This document shows positions 1 to 38,595 of a DNA stretch of 64,000 nt, one piece after another. Under the pieces are notes generated by a model, which saw only the letters and a list, made by a program, of their open reading frames with translations, was not told the origin of the DNA and searched no databases. How positions within the stretch are numbered: the first letter of the stretch is position 1; every line of letters begins with the position of its first letter. Origin of the DNA: Dermanyssus gallinae (taxonomy: Eukaryota; Arthropoda; Arachnida; Mesostigmata; Dermanyssidae). The DNA lies in NCBI GenBank assembly GCA_003439945.1, contig QVRM01006564.1:248001-312000 (forward strand). The letters run 5' to 3'. Both the position numbers and the translations under genes were made by a program.

Positions 1-25
1 TCTTAAACAAAACTCCTTGTTAGCG
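1..25 (+). repeat. Possible SINE 3' tail cut by the window edge
   Basis: The bases resemble the tail of the SINE copy at 58985-59205 (AACTCCTTG preceded by an A-rich run). Too short to be sure. Confidence -1.
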
Positions 26-384
26 AAGCCGAGATGCATCTACACCGTCAGATGCTAAAGAGGGGTGAGATACAAGTAGAGAGAGAGAGAGAAATGGGGG
101 GTAAAGGAGGTGAAAAGTCACTTCTAATAAGCAAAATCAAACAGCTGTTTTGAGAGGAAGCGACCAACGCGATCGTCACACACTGCTTATATTCCCAAGT
201 CGCTGTTACCTGTCACACAAGTAGCAGACAGGAAATTATGTGTATATAAATCTCATAAATAAATGCGCTAGAATATCTACACAAAAATAACGGTACGAAC
301 TCAATTGTAGTTTATACAATCGTAGCGGATCTGTGTCTGTTTGTGCATGCATGAACACATGTAATCCGTGTGAAGCCACTCGCA

Positions 385-666
385 TTATTCGAGAACGACC
401 TAACCTGCCTAGACCATCCTCCGTCCCATACGGGTTTGGAGCTCACCGTGCGGTAGATATTCAATGCACCGAGGACCGGACATGTTGAGATATCTAGGGT
501 TTCCTGAATGGTCCTTGTGGCAGCATGGCCGCTGACTCTCAGCGGTATGGTTTATCAGCTATTCTCAATAAGCATCGCTCATTAACAACAGGGATCGAGC
601 CGGCGACACCCCGGTAAAGGACAACCATGACTAGCGCACTCGTCCCCCACTAGACCACGCCGCCAC
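385..666 (-). mobile_element. tRNA-derived SINE, copy 1
   Basis: Read on the minus strand it starts with a tRNA-like head: a box A-like TGGTCTAGTGGG and a box B-like GGCTCGATCCC, followed by a body that matches the copy at 48801-49107 over about 250 bases, including the stretch TAAACCATACCGCTGAGAG. The head and shared body show a Pol III SINE family rather than a real tRNA gene. Confidence -1.
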
Positions 667-805
667 CTAACCTACCTGCTTCTATTTTTATAAAAGAGTC
701 GGATAACTTCAAAGATCGCGTATGAATGTACTGGAATCGCCCTATGCCAGTTTTTACTATAACACGCTTTAATTGGAAGTTGGAATATAATCAATAAATC
801 CGTAC

Positions 806-808
<3 letters not shown>

Positions 809-843
<35 letters not shown>
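809..843. repeat. (AT)n microsatellite
   Basis: Uninterrupted AT dinucleotide run. Confidence -1.
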
Positions 844-845
<2 letters not shown>

Positions 846-1120
846 GGCAAATTCTTATCTAGGTAACGTTTTTTTATGTTCGTTAAATTCTGCAATGACT
901 TGTCTTTCGCGTGGCCTTTTTCAAATCTTCCAGCTTTCAACAACGAAATGTCTTGTTTAGGAGTGAGAGTAAAATCACGAATCGCTATTATGCCTATACG
1001 ATTGGCATAAGGTCGGGTTTTTGAAGACATGCTATTGCAAGGCAGTGATTCGTAGTTGTAAAGCAATAGAGGTTTAAAGGTCCACTGTTACAAGTATTAT
1101 GAATTCTTCCACCGCTTAAG

Positions 1121-1148
1121 CACATAGCGTGTCCTCACACGCTATGTG
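1121..1148. repeat. Perfect hairpin, 12-bp arms
   Basis: CACATAGCGTGT, 4-nt loop CCTC, and the exact reverse complement. No adjacent gene or T-run to suggest a terminator role. Confidence -1.
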
Positions 1149-2125
1149 TTTAGAAAAAGCCTTCAACGCAAACGGAAGCCAAACCACGACGACGACCTTT
1201 TAAAAGAAAGGTCGATTGGAAAAGAAGGATCGATTATATATGAAACGGAACCCATACGCAGCCCCACGGAACCCATCGGTGTGACGACTGCGGATGCTAA
1301 CAACGCCAAATAGGGAAGAGCTCATCATCATCATCATCATATAAGAAAAGACAACCGTCTTTTAACGAGCATTGGAGTAACAACGGCCAGTTGGTGTGAG
1401 TCTTCGTGCCGACTGATCGACTAAGAACTGTATCTGTATCGGTTTCAACGATTTCGGATTCTGTTGCTTAATGATGCTGTGCTTAATGACCAATGACGTG
1501 TTTGAGTACTGTCGCGGGAATAATGCCCAAGGGACGGACAAACCCAAGCGAGGTTCACTACGCTCACTATCTACTTTTTACAACTGGGACCTTGATTATA
1601 CTAAACGAATTATGTGTCAATTCACACAATTCTAATTGGTCGTCCAAAACAAAACCCGCACGTGCATAAATGTTTGGGCTGACAGAATGGCAAACTAGCT
1701 ACCGGATAGGCTCTTGTCATTACCTATTGTTAATTTCGCAATAAATTTGCATTTCAAGATGGTAGATAATTGCAATACAGTCGTCATTATAGGCCTGTAT
1801 CCACTCCCCCCCCCCAAAAAAAAACGTATTAGATAAATGTGCTGCACGTTAGAGATTAACACTTCGGACCTGAATGCCCACTGTCTCTCCATAGATCCTT
1901 TACGACCAGTGTGGGCTCTGCGGCGGTAACCTTCGGCAGATGATAGGGTGATGGTCAGCATCCTCTTCTTCGGTAGTGAAATTGTGGCGATGGTCAAACT
2001 GAGAGAAAGTCATTTAGTGACAACCGATTGGTATACGAGCCGAACGCCTACCGAAAGTCTTCAATGCGCTCACCAGAAAGAGCTTAATAAAGCGTGCATT
2101 AGGCGAGGGCTTTTGAGAGTTTTTT

Positions 2126-2194
2126 ACATTTGTGTTTTAGTTTCTGAAAGAGGGAGCCAGCTTTCCTCTTCCGGAAACTAAAACACACAAATGT
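2126..2194. repeat. Imperfect hairpin of about 30-bp arms
   Basis: ACATTTGTGTTTTAGTTTC at 2126 pairs with GAAACTAAAACACACAAATGT ending at 2194, and the stem continues inward through GAAAGAGG and CCTCTTCC. Could be a MITE remnant or a small-RNA-like foldback; the sequence does not decide. Confidence -1.
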
Positions 2195-2843
2195 GAGTTA
2201 ACAATATGTTTAAGTTATATCGATGATGACGGTGGTTAACGTCAGCAGAAATATACAATAATAATAATAATAATTTTTATTGTCAAAGGACCATGCGACT
2301 ACATGTTGTACGGATGAGTTGTCGGATGAGGACAATATACAGGTATTCGTTAGTACTAACACGTTATGCCACCGCATGACATATCGTGCGGTATAGCAAT
2401 AGTTCGCTCTGTTAACGCTACTGGTCCAGGCAAACATTCTCCTTCCATTACTAGTGTGCCAAAGACACAAGACATAGAGTAGCCAAGAGAGACTCTTGAC
2501 AAAGTCAGGAAAAATGCGCACCCCGTCGCTTTCCGATTATCTTTTCAACTGACATTGACTTTCGACTATTTTTCGAGAATGTGAACACGGTCTGAGCACA
2601 ACAATATGGGTGGCACAAGCGAAACGTTCGATATGCGGAAGGAACGATAATTTCTTCACATTGTAGTGCAGACTCTTTTGTGCAGTGACATCGAACCAAG
2701 TCTGCTTCCCATCGTCACACGGTTATCCACTGAGAACCTCTTGACTAAGTTTTGACCAGCCACCCTCTTTAGCAGTGCGGTGTGGGTTTAAACGTGCTTT
2801 GCTTCGAGGTGCTTCAACTTGATCTCATCGTGCGTATATATAG

Positions 2844-2847
<4 letters not shown>

Positions 2848-2918
<71 letters not shown>
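2848..2918. repeat. (AT)n microsatellite
   Basis: About 70 bases of nearly pure AT dinucleotide. Confidence -1.
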
Positions 2919-2921
<3 letters not shown>

Positions 2922-3435
2922 ACAGCATGACGAAAGTGGTTAAATGACAGGTAACACAATCGCGCGTAAACATGTCACAAACCCACCGAATAAGATAAAT
3001 GGCGAGCCACACCGCCGAGTGAGTTGAGCGCGCCAGCGAGTCGGAGACGAGAATTTCGAAATACTTCTTCGTCCTCAACGAGCTTTACGGCTGGATAACA
3101 AATTGAAACTTTAGCTAGTTCGGAAACATTGGAGCGCATTCTCTGGCTATGAAACACTTCGCCGGGGAGACTGTCTCGAAATACGTTGCCAGCTGACGAG
3201 TGTACGAGTTCACTTTTACGCGTGACACATGAAATGAACAGGTTTAAAAGAAAACAAAAACAATTGGTTTCGTTGCATAACCGTTTTGCGCGCGCCCATC
3301 GCCATTGAGCTGACGACAGTGAGCCCGAAGCTGTCGTCTGCCCAAAGCAGTCGTCTGCTTGACTGCTGTCTAGAGAGTGATTATCCGGTTATGATTAAGA
3401 ATTAAGTAATCGAGTTGCTATTGCTGTGCTTTATG

Positions 3436-3804
3436 TTTACTGTTGTTGTTGTTGTTGTTGTTATTGCTATCGGAGTTACTGTTGTTGTTGTTGCTATCGG
3501 AGTTACTGTTGTTGTTGTTGTTGTTGTTGTTTCTGTTGCTCCTCCTACGGCAGCCGAAATCGACTACGGCTGCTATAGTTAGCTACTTGTATATCGGTGT
3601 ACTTGCGCAAGTACTCAATTCAAAAACCTTGAGCACGAAAGTTGGGGATGGGTTCTATGTGAACAGTATTTAATCGTGGGTCAGTCGGTCCTAAGCTTAT
3701 GATATTTGCGTACTTCTGTCTTTGCGGCGGGGCTGCTCTCTTCGTGCTGGTGGCGTCCTCTTTGTAACAAACAAACAAACAGAGCCAGCTCCCCTCCTTC
3801 TCCT

Positions 3805-3841
<37 letters not shown>

Positions 3842-4072
3842 GGCTGTCTGTCTGTTGTGTTTACTTGAAGTAGCCAATTGGCCATAAACCTACCTCATTT
3901 TTCCTGAACCTCTCTCTCTCTCAAAAAAAAAAAAATACACCTACCTGTCTGCGTGACCGCCCGCCCGCCCAATCGTCTGCTATCTCCTCTCACTGTCCTC
4001 TCTCTCTTCTGTCCTCCCTGTCCTATGTATCTATGTGGTGGCTTTGTTGTTGTTATTATTATTATTATTATT

Positions 4073-4112
<40 letters not shown>

Positions 4113-5400
4113 TCTTGAGGCGGCGGCGGTCGTTGTGGCGGTAGAGCTGCTGCTGCTGCTGTTGTTGTTGTTGTTGTTGCTGAGTATGTGTATGAATTCG
4201 ACGTCGAGTGAGTGTTGTCGTCGTCGTCTCCGTTGTGTTGTTGTTGCTGTTACTACTACTACTACTACTACTACAGCTACGGGTGTTGTGTGTGTGTAGA
4301 AACGAAAAGAAATCCATTTCGGCACCAAATCGCCGCCGTTTGACGTGCGTACGGCGCCGAATCTCTTCAGCCGACAGTGCGGGTGAGTTCAGTGAGCGAA
4401 TGTGAATTTTCGGTGCGGTCGGCGTCGCGTTTCGATCGCCGTTACGACACGATGTTGTGCTTTGGTCGGTCGCTCGGTCGCTCGGTCAATCGATAGTTGT
4501 TGGTCGGTTATTGGTTGGTCAGTTAGTTATCGATTGTAGCTAGGCGATGATGTTGATCGGCCAATTGACCACCACCGTGTTGTCTGTGTCACACCACCAA
4601 TGAGGCGGGCTATTTACCATTACCACCACTGCCATCACCATCATATATATATATATATATATATCCCCTATATATATCCCAATATCCCTCCCGCCTCCCG
4701 TCATCGGGTATGTAGTCGCCATGTAGTCGCCATCATCATTGTCATTCGTGGTTTGTTGGTGGTGGTGGTGGTGGTAGTGGAGATGGTGATAGTGATTTTT
4801 TAGGTGGTTTTTTCGTTTTTCGGTCAGTCCGCCCGGTCGCGCCTGTTTGTTGTCCATTCTTCCGCCGCCTTTTGTTGCCGCCCGAACGCCCGCCCGCTCG
4901 CCCGGTTTTTCGCTTGTTTGCTCGAAAGCAGCTTCGATTGAAATTGATGATGACGACGATTGAAGCAGCCAGAACCACCGAGTAGTGATTGATGAGTGAG
5001 TGATCACCGGGAGCTTTCCTTACTACGTATACTAAAAAAAATACTACGTATACTACTACTTCTACTACGACTACGACTATACTACCAATACGACCGGCTC
5101 TCGTTCACAATTAGAAGGTTTAATTAATTGCCGCCGCCGCCCGCATCAGCAGCAGCAGCAACTGCACCTGTAGTAGTAAAATTAGTGGCTGCTGTTGGTG
5201 TTGTTGTCGGAGTTGTTGTTGTTGTTGTTGTTGTCGGAGTTGTTGTTGTTGTTTGGGAGGCGGGGGAGGAGCTGCAAGCAAACAAGCTATGTGTTGGCGC
5301 GGCTGATGCGGCTTTTAACGAGTACTCCGTATCAGTAACCAGTCACAGGCAGAATCTGAAACAACAGCAGCTACAGCAACAGTAACATGGGTGTACTGTG
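3436..5400. repeat. Cluster of trinucleotide microsatellites
   Basis: Repeated (GTT)n, (GCT)n, (ATT)n, (CTA)n and a (TC)n run near 3808-3837. Open frames here are homopolymer artefacts (poly-Leu, poly-Val, poly-Gln) without gene-like composition; no coding exon is supported. Confidence -1.
4320..4480 (+). promoter_or_regulatory. Candidate CpG-rich promoter / untranslated first exon
   Basis: This short block is rich in CG dinucleotides, unlike the surrounding repeats. It contains TCAGT (arthropod initiator-like) around 4388 and a splice-donor-like CGGGTGAGT near 4381-4389. Exon 1 of the zinc-finger gene needs an upstream exon, and this is the most promoter-like stretch upstream. Position only; no direct proof. 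Confidence -1.
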
Positions 5401-5708
5401 CTGGATGTTGATCTTGCCTCAGCATCAAATTGATCCATCATCATCGTCATCATTTTTCAGACGGCTGACCACCACAGAGCCGCGGTTGGCTATCTGGCTA
5501 ACTGGTTGACCATTACCATTATTATTATTATTATTATTATTATGACCATTATCACCACCACCACGACCGTTACTCCACGGTTCGTCCGTCCGTCAGTCAA
5601 CCAGTGGCAGGGAGGGCAACACTGTCTGACAACCAGTGACATCACTACTGTGCCCCACTGTGTGGAGAGGCGGCGACAACGAACACAAATGCGGCACAAA
5701 TAATAGTG

Positions 5709-5737
5709 ATCATATATATATATATATATTTATATGG

Positions 5738-5789
<52 letters not shown>

Positions 5790-5801
5790 ATATATGTATA
5801 C

Positions 5802-5840
<39 letters not shown>

Positions 5841-5872
5841 ATATATATATATATAAATATATATATATATAT

Positions 5873-5910
<38 letters not shown>

Positions 5911-5935
5911 TCATATATATATAGTATTCTTACTC
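5709..5935. repeat. Long compound (AT)n array
   Basis: About 225 bases of AT dinucleotide with scattered TG/TC interruptions. Confidence -1.
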
Positions 5936-5979
5936 ATATAGGCGACACAAATGTGTGAACGCGTAGATGGAGGTTACTA

Positions 5980-6663
5980 TTATTTTTATTATTATTATTA
6001 TTATTATTTTATTATCATGCTGTTATTACAAATGTGAGGTCTAAACATTTAAGCCAGGTTCATCCTGCTTCGTTCGCTTGTCAATTAGTATTATTATTAT
6101 TATTATTAAAAGAAATACAGATGTACAGGTGGGCACAAATGCTTATCTACAAGTGGATACAGTGTAGAAGTGGATGGTGATAACGACGACGACGATAACA
6201 ATCATGCTATAGCTGATAATACTAGTAGCAGTAATAATATTAAGAATACTTCTGATGGCCATAGCAACCACAACAAAAACAACAAGATAGATAATAATCC
6301 AATCGATTATTCACCGCATCAATTCGACTAGAGCAGTAACCATCACAACAACATCAAGCTTAAATTGTGGCTTGAATTCGTCTTGCTCGGCTTTCGGCGA
6401 CGCGAAGCCGGCTGGCGGACGGGAGTGTGGGTGAATGTTCGTTTGGCGGGAGTTTTTAACTCGGTTTCTGACAATTGTTCTTGTCGTTGTTGTTGTTGTC
6501 GGGGTCGGGGGACCCCGAGTTTGGGAATCCAGTGGAGGGCTTTCTTGTGTTTTCGCATGTAACATCATCTACTGTGAAAAATAAAAAGATGCTGAATAAT
6601 GCTAGTGACAAATTCATTTATTTGCTAACTGGCGTACTCCAACATCCGACACTAAGCGACACA

Positions 6664-6703
<40 letters not shown>

Positions 6704-8296
6704 ATAGGCACCGGTTGCAGGTCTTTGCTTTCGAGCCTCTAGCTCCAAGTGAATTCGGCGCTTATTTAAGTGCAGCCGGTGCGGCATAGCTCTCTTATTG
6801 TTCATCACTACCTCAAATGACAGTTCTCTGCCGACGAAACGGCGTGTGACAAAAAAAGACAGCATTTTTACGTAGTACGCCGATGGTGTGGATTATTATT
6901 ATTATTATAATAAGCAGCACTAATAATAGGCGAGTTGTGCGGTTAGATTATTGCGTGTGGCGGCTTTGACCAGAAACAGTGCTGCATATATTTCGTAGTG
7001 TTGCTGGTGTTGCTATTTCCATGTCAGGCTGTTGGCGCACTCTCTTTAGTCACTCCATAACGCCAAAGCGAAATATATACGCGACAAGCGAAAATAGCGT
7101 CTATTTTCTTGTATACTTCACGGCTGCTACGTACGATTTGCTTTAGCTTGGCGGCATGGACAAGCTTATAAGGGCAGAGGGAAATGAGAAGAAAAGGGTT
7201 TCATATACCTATAACTTTACACCACAGCCTAAAGCTAATTCTAGCCTATATCTGATCTATCGATGAGGCATATACGCATCCGGAAGAAGCTAGTCATTGA
7301 GACTGAGTTTAGCTAAACCACTTGGGATTTTCTAGACAACGTGTTGCATAGCGTCATCGAGTGCCGACACACGAGCCCCCTCAACTATCGAGTCACTCTG
7401 CATCATGCTTATCTATACTTGGTGGTGTACAGAGAAAAATAACTGCTGAATTTCGCTGACTTGTCATACACAATATTCGGCCACTCAACAAAGCGACAAC
7501 ATTTATTTAACGCTATATACTACTCAGACGCCTAGCTTCGCCACCTCAAGCAAAGAAGGCAGTTCAAACGAGCTGCAACCAACCAGCCAGCCAGCCGTCC
7601 CTGAACCTTTTAGAAAAAAAGTATGCCCAGCTCCTCTCACCCACCTCATCACGACTCTAAGAATAGTCGCCTAATAATGTTCTTATTAACAATGCTATGC
7701 TCGTATTACAAGCAAGTATTCATTCAGATAGCATTCAGGGAATACGTTGGCGGAGGAGTCTAGCTAACGAAGCTTAGAGCTATTTGGTCAAGGCTTTTGT
7801 GTCGGCTCTCTCTCTCTCGACAAACACGTCATTCGTTGCGCCAGATTCGCCGCCAGAGTATAGCATGCCGGACACGTTATTGTTGCCATGTTTGATTCGC
7901 TAGGGCGAGCCGGTGACACTCCGTACCTAGTGGTTGCTTTACCGACGATAGCTGAATCGATGATGGCGGCATGTAATACCTCCACGGAGCTTGGAAGAGT
8001 ATATATATATATATATATATATATACAATTAACATTTTTCGTGTGGCTGGTGTATCACGTGGGGCCTTGAGGTCGAATAAATGCGCAAAGCAGTCAGTTT
8101 CGCATTTTGCGCTGTTCTCTATACATCCTGGGAATGTTCTATTATTGTTAATATTTTTTAAATTATATTTGTGTTCGCAATCTGTAGTGCCGCAACACAT
8201 AAGTGAATCATCAAGCAATTAATAAATAAATCAAGCAAGTGTTGCTTACTCAAAGACGTATTATTTAATATACTGGCTGATAGCCGGCCAGTGATT

Positions 8297-8340
<44 letters not shown>

Positions 8341-8700
8341 TATCTCGTTTTAGGGCGTTCGTGTTTTACAGAAGTAATATCTTTCGGTTTTTGCTGATCA
8401 GAGTCAAAAGCGAATTTCAATACCATCTTCTCCGGACGGCGAATTTATTTATTTTTTGAGGAGGGTGAATGGATTTACGCACTGGCGCGACGGCAAATTT
8501 ATTTAAATTCAGTAATTACTAATTGAGCTTGAAATTTTCATAATTACACATTTCAAACAATTGTAAACATTAAATGCATTTTGGAGAAAAGGCCATCGCC
8601 CGTGTCTGCATATATATATATATATATATATGCCAGTGGAATGATTTTGCCATACTGTGCTTTTTGTCATTACTGAGTGTGCTAACATGGGATAATTGTC
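5980..8700. other. Upstream intergenic or 5' intron stretch
   Basis: AT-rich, with (AT)n runs at 6664-6702, 7999-8026, 8297-8343 and 8611-8632 and short ATT runs at 5990-6010 and 6090-6110. I see no coding exon, RNA gene or transposon with support. If the zinc-finger promoter is near 4.3 kb this is its first intron. Confidence -1.
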
Positions 8701-8724
8701 TCGATTTGCAGGGTCGGCCCAGCA

Positions 8725-33884
<25,160 letters not shown>

Positions 33885-35338
33885 TGAGGTTGCTACGGCG
33901 TCAATGGGCTTACGTTTGGTCTATGGATAGCTGAGGTCGCCTGAAGACAGCACCCACTTAGTAGTCGGTCGTCGTTGGTGGGCCGGGATTTCACTGCTGG
34001 AATATGCTCGCCCCGGAACAAGCAAACCGGAATATTGCGATTTAACCGTCATCATTAACACTACCATTATCACTACCATCATCATCGTCATCATCTTCGT
34101 CATCATTTAAGGTTTCATATCTGTTGTCGTCTTCGTCTGTCCCGCTGCGTGGGCAATTTATGCTAATTGTCGTTCATTGATTTATTTCTTCCTTGCTTGA
34201 TCAATTTATTCGAGCAAGCAAGACAGAGCGCAAGGAAGAGAGAGACGTGTCGACGCATACGGTCTTTTCTACATATTGCCATTTTACGACTTGAACAGCT
34301 AGACGCAACGGAAACAGCGACACACGCACGGTTAGCTTGTATACGTTTCATGATTTTAGTCGTTATCGCTGGTGAAACGCCTTGCGTGCGCATTGACTAC
34401 CAAATGAAGTTGTTATATATTCATGCACATATAGGTCAAGCGTTGTTAGGATAGTGTGCGTATATTGTTAGCTGGACATTCTGCGTAACGGCTTTAGCTT
34501 GATTAATTGTCGCCAATCGATCAAATGCTTGAGTCGTAATCAATGACTAGCGCCCACTGCTGATAATAACGAGTATTAATTAAGATTGGCAGCAGCCACT
34601 CGCTTAGTCCACGAATCCATTCATTCACTTGTTTGTTTTTTCGGTTGCGTTAGCAGTTTATTGGCAGCGGGTCGTGATCGACAAACGAATCTCTTCTATT
34701 AGTCACGAATATCGTGCGACGGGACTCAGTGCGTGCTCAGTCGCTATTTCTGGTCGAGCATGAGTTACGCTTTTTGACGTGGACGTCGGTCCTCGATCGA
34801 TACTACGGAAAGCAGCGTTTGTCGTCACCGTCGTTGGCAGAATCGCCGCTCAGAGATTTATTGCTAACTTAGGGAAGATCGACTGAATTTATCGGTCGAC
34901 GAGCCGACTTCGGCCATTTGGCACGACCAAAGTCGCCCGCGGTTCGTTCACCGGTCGTATCGAGCGCCCGAGCCCTGCTCGTTGCTCTGCCGATGTCCGC
35001 ATCTCGCGCTCCAGCATCGAACTCTGATCGAGGAAGTGTTATTGGCCGATTCATATTGATTTCGTCCAGCTACTGTTACCGTTGTTACTGTTAATAACTT
35101 GGCTTTGCGACGACCATTTTGCACGTTTAGTAGAGGTAGTAGTTCGCCCGTATAGGTGTTCCCTTATCCTCATCCTCCTTGTCTTCTTCCGCTGACCTCA
35201 ACTAACTGTTTACTGATTGTCCTCTATGAAGCACCGACCTCGAGAGGGTGAGCACGACTAAGTTAAACGAATGTAGAAATCTGCTTTCTGTCTAAGGCCT
35301 GCATCATGACTGAATGCACACGAGTGGGCATTACTTTG

Positions 35339-35380
<42 letters not shown>

Positions 35381-36680
35381 ACGATGCAAGGCTAGCCACG
35401 ACGGTTAGAGTGAACGCTACTAGTGTAAGCTACTAGTTTTATGCTTATTGCTCTCCGCCTTTACGTTATAGCCCAGACAAAGCTGGGCAGCAGTAGCGCA
35501 ATTGCACTACTCGGTAAGCCATCACATTGTTCCGCGCTGATGATTAGCTATGTTGTTATTTTTAGCCAGCTTCAGTCTTTTGACTTTGTCGATGAGGACC
35601 GCTTGTGGAGGCGGCGCTGAACGTAACGTGCGGACTCAATTTTCATTGGTTAGATTTGCTGCTGCTGCAAAAGGTGCCAGTACAGTAGCTCTGCGCATAT
35701 TGAGAAGGTTTGTATAGGCATTTTGGGACTCATCTTTGATTCGTCCTTCTCAACACTTAGGGTGACGTTATGATTACTATAATTTTGTTTTTTTTAAATA
35801 TATAAGTATAATTCACGGTAACTATTGAATTATTATAATTAATAATTATACATAAATACATGATACAATTCCTGCCGCTCGTTGACTAATGTTGTTGAAT
35901 TTAATATGTAACACTATGTAGAATACTTGTGTATATTGTTAGTTGGCGTTGAGAGAAGCCTCCAAACGTTTCGAGGAAACAAATTAGGAATTAATGCTTG
36001 GAATTACTTGTACCCTGAAAATTGTCTATTTGTCGTGAACCGAACATTGTTTAAAGCCATTCGTTCATTCGGCCATCAGTTACCTGGACTGCAGCCCGCA
36101 ATCGTGACGGTTTTCATTACGGTAACTCTGCGCAGTTACGATGACCACTTGTCTGCAATGCTGTCATAACGAAATTGCAATTGCCATTGATTGGTTTCAT
36201 CGTCGAACGAGGCACTTGCTTTGCTTTATTATTAATATGTGTACAAGGGACGATGCACGATCGCACTTATCGCTAATTCATTGACAAGCAGACCGACTCG
36301 TACCTTTTGTGTTTTTCCTAACCTTGGTGTATAGACGACTGGCGAAGTGGTTGTTGCTGCTGTTGAGATATGTATATTTGACCAATGGTATCGTTTTGAG
36401 TAGTGGTATTAGTTTAAGCGAGCAAATACTATAGCTGCTAAGCTGAAATATTTGTTAAATTAATGCAGGGCGATAATGATCGTTAGATCGTGGTTTGGAG
36501 GACTGTATGTACATAAATCCTAAATGAAGTTCAATTGAAGTGTGAACGGAGATTGTTCACGAAGCCATGCGAAAAAGTAATACTTTATCGCACCACAGCG
36601 GCTTTCGATCATTAGGTAGTGTGTTTTGGAAATAGGTATTGCAAGCAAGTAAAAGTACAGAAGCGGTGAATCGCTTTAAA
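33885..36680. other. Intergenic region after the zinc-finger gene
   Basis: Presumably starts with the 3' UTR of the zinc-finger gene; no clear polyadenylation site could be chosen. 34690-35080 is GC- and CpG-richer with TCAGT motifs (34727, 34738) and could be a promoter, but no attached exon is evident. (AT)n at 35338-35377. Otherwise nothing recognised. Confidence -1.
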
Positions 36681-36681
36681 A

Positions 36682-36737
36682 ATGAGCGCCTCTAATGGGA
36701 CCGCGGCGGAGAAATCCGTCAACGAAACATTATCCAG
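36682..36737 (+). CDS. Candidate first coding exon of an unknown gene
   Basis: An ATG in good context (AAAAATGAGC) opens 18 codons of even, gene-like composition (starts MSASNGTAAEK) and ends at a consensus donor, CCAG|GTAATA, in phase 2. Small N-terminal exons often look like this. No following exon was found downstream on this strand, so it may be chance. Confidence -1.
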
Positions 36738-37841
36738 GTAATAAACTGTACAGAAAGTATTCATCATATCCGTAGATATATGTGGTCGATAGATTCCGAG
36801 TGGCCTGTATAAACATGGTATATATATAGTACATAATAATAAAATTATGTTCATATTAGCTCCTGTGCACGTGGTTTCATTATTCTCTTGTCGTGTAGAG
36901 CATGTAGCTATGTAGTTTCTAACTAAGAAGTTCTAGATTGGCACCGAATATGGGGTTTAAATATTAGCCCCCCCTCCAAATAGCTTCTGTTATTAGTGTC
37001 ATCAGAACCTCTACTAGGCTAGACGAAGCACTAGGACGTGTTCTACATCGTCAACTGTTTATTCACTCTCATTGCATATGTACAGTGTTTTCCAATCGTA
37101 CTGATAGCTAGCTGATTAGTGTTGAAATAGTACATACATACATAGATACAGGCGCACACAATGAGCCTAAATAAAATGAACAAGATAACGAAGGAGACAC
37201 ATGCATATTCGGTCACAACCGATGCAAGTGTCGTCTGCTTTGGGGCTTCGTCCCGGCGAAGGAAGATACTTGCAGGTGTTGTGTTTGTTATATTCAGGCT
37301 GCCACTTGATCGTCGGTCTTCGCGGTCACAAGAAAACTTAAGCGTTGTAAGTAACAACTTGCGTCGTCGCATGACAAGTGGCGGCAACCGACTCTTCGGC
37401 GAATGCTCAGCTTGTTCCACGCATCTAACAAGGTCTCATAACAGGAACAATATGCATATACAATAACAAACACTACTTCGCGGTCTAGGTATAACCCCTT
37501 CGTTTCGCCTTATGGTGCCAATCATCCTGGCTCGTGTATGGCTATTTGGTACTAATACTACACGGTAATCAGATGAGGCAACCAACACATCAATCTTGGC
37601 CACGAATAGACTATTTGATCATTACAGGGCCGTAACAAATAATAGTGTAACCATAATAGGTACCACAACGCGACGGCAAATAGGGTCGACGTTTGAAAGC
37701 GCCGATAATTACATCTGATCATCAGGCAGGCCATATTGGCGCTCAATATTCTAAACACAATGCAAATAATGCATACTGCAAAGCTTTGGGCTTTGCCACA
37801 TGTTTAATGACATATCGAAAGTGTATGGGCACACAAAAATT

Positions 37842-37843
37842 AT

Positions 37844-37906
<63 letters not shown>
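37842..37906. repeat. (AT)n microsatellite
   Basis: About 65 bases of AT dinucleotide. Confidence -1.
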
Positions 37907-37909
<3 letters not shown>

Positions 37910-38252
37910 CAGTTTGCAACGGGAGAGTATTTCCACGTATTCTAATGAATACCAGGTGCAAAATAAAGACAACCGGTGCACTCCTCCGTTGTGGTATGAC
38001 CTTCCAAAATAATAATACAAATATTAAAAGACTGGCCGATTTCGGCGACAAGCAAGTATAGGCAACTGACTAACGCAGAACTTGGATACTGTGGCACGTG
38101 GCTGGTGAGCGCTCAAAGCACCCAACTAGTAGCGAATCACATAATTCATTTTGTTAACGCGGATATTTGCTTGAGTGTATATGTGTGCCTGCGTGCGTGT
38201 GTGAATGTGGACGTATGCTGTGTGTACCATATTGTCGGCCGTCCCGCAACGT

Positions 38253-38292
38253 GCGCGAAGGAACGTGATGGTTCTTTCGCGTTCCTTCGCGC
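38253..38292. repeat. Nested hairpin, 12-bp arms
   Basis: GCGCGAAGGAAC at 38253 pairs with GTTCCTTCGCGC at 38281. The loop itself holds GTTCTTTCGC, which can pair with the left arm as well, so alternative foldings exist. Confidence -1.
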
Positions 38293-38595
38293 GATTTCAC
38301 TGGCATCAAACAAGAGAAATCACCGGCCCACTGTTAAAGGACACTTTTTGTTTGTATTGTACCCAATCAATTGCATGTTTGTGACTTCAATAGTTTACTC
38401 ATTCGCATGTTAGAGTATCTATCTGCACGCTGATATTATTGTTGGCGCAAGTGTTGCTGTTATTGTTGACGAAAGTGTTGTTGTTGTTTTTGTTATTCTC
38501 ATTACTAGTGCTGTTGTTGTTTTTGCTATTCTCATTACTAGTGTTGTTGTCGTCGCCGTCGTCGGTATTAACGACTTTAAGGCTGGATTTATCCT

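Noticed and set aside
34869..35054. Minus-strand Arg/Ala-rich open frame
   Set aside because: Lies in a CpG-rich patch; no splice context or recognisable content.
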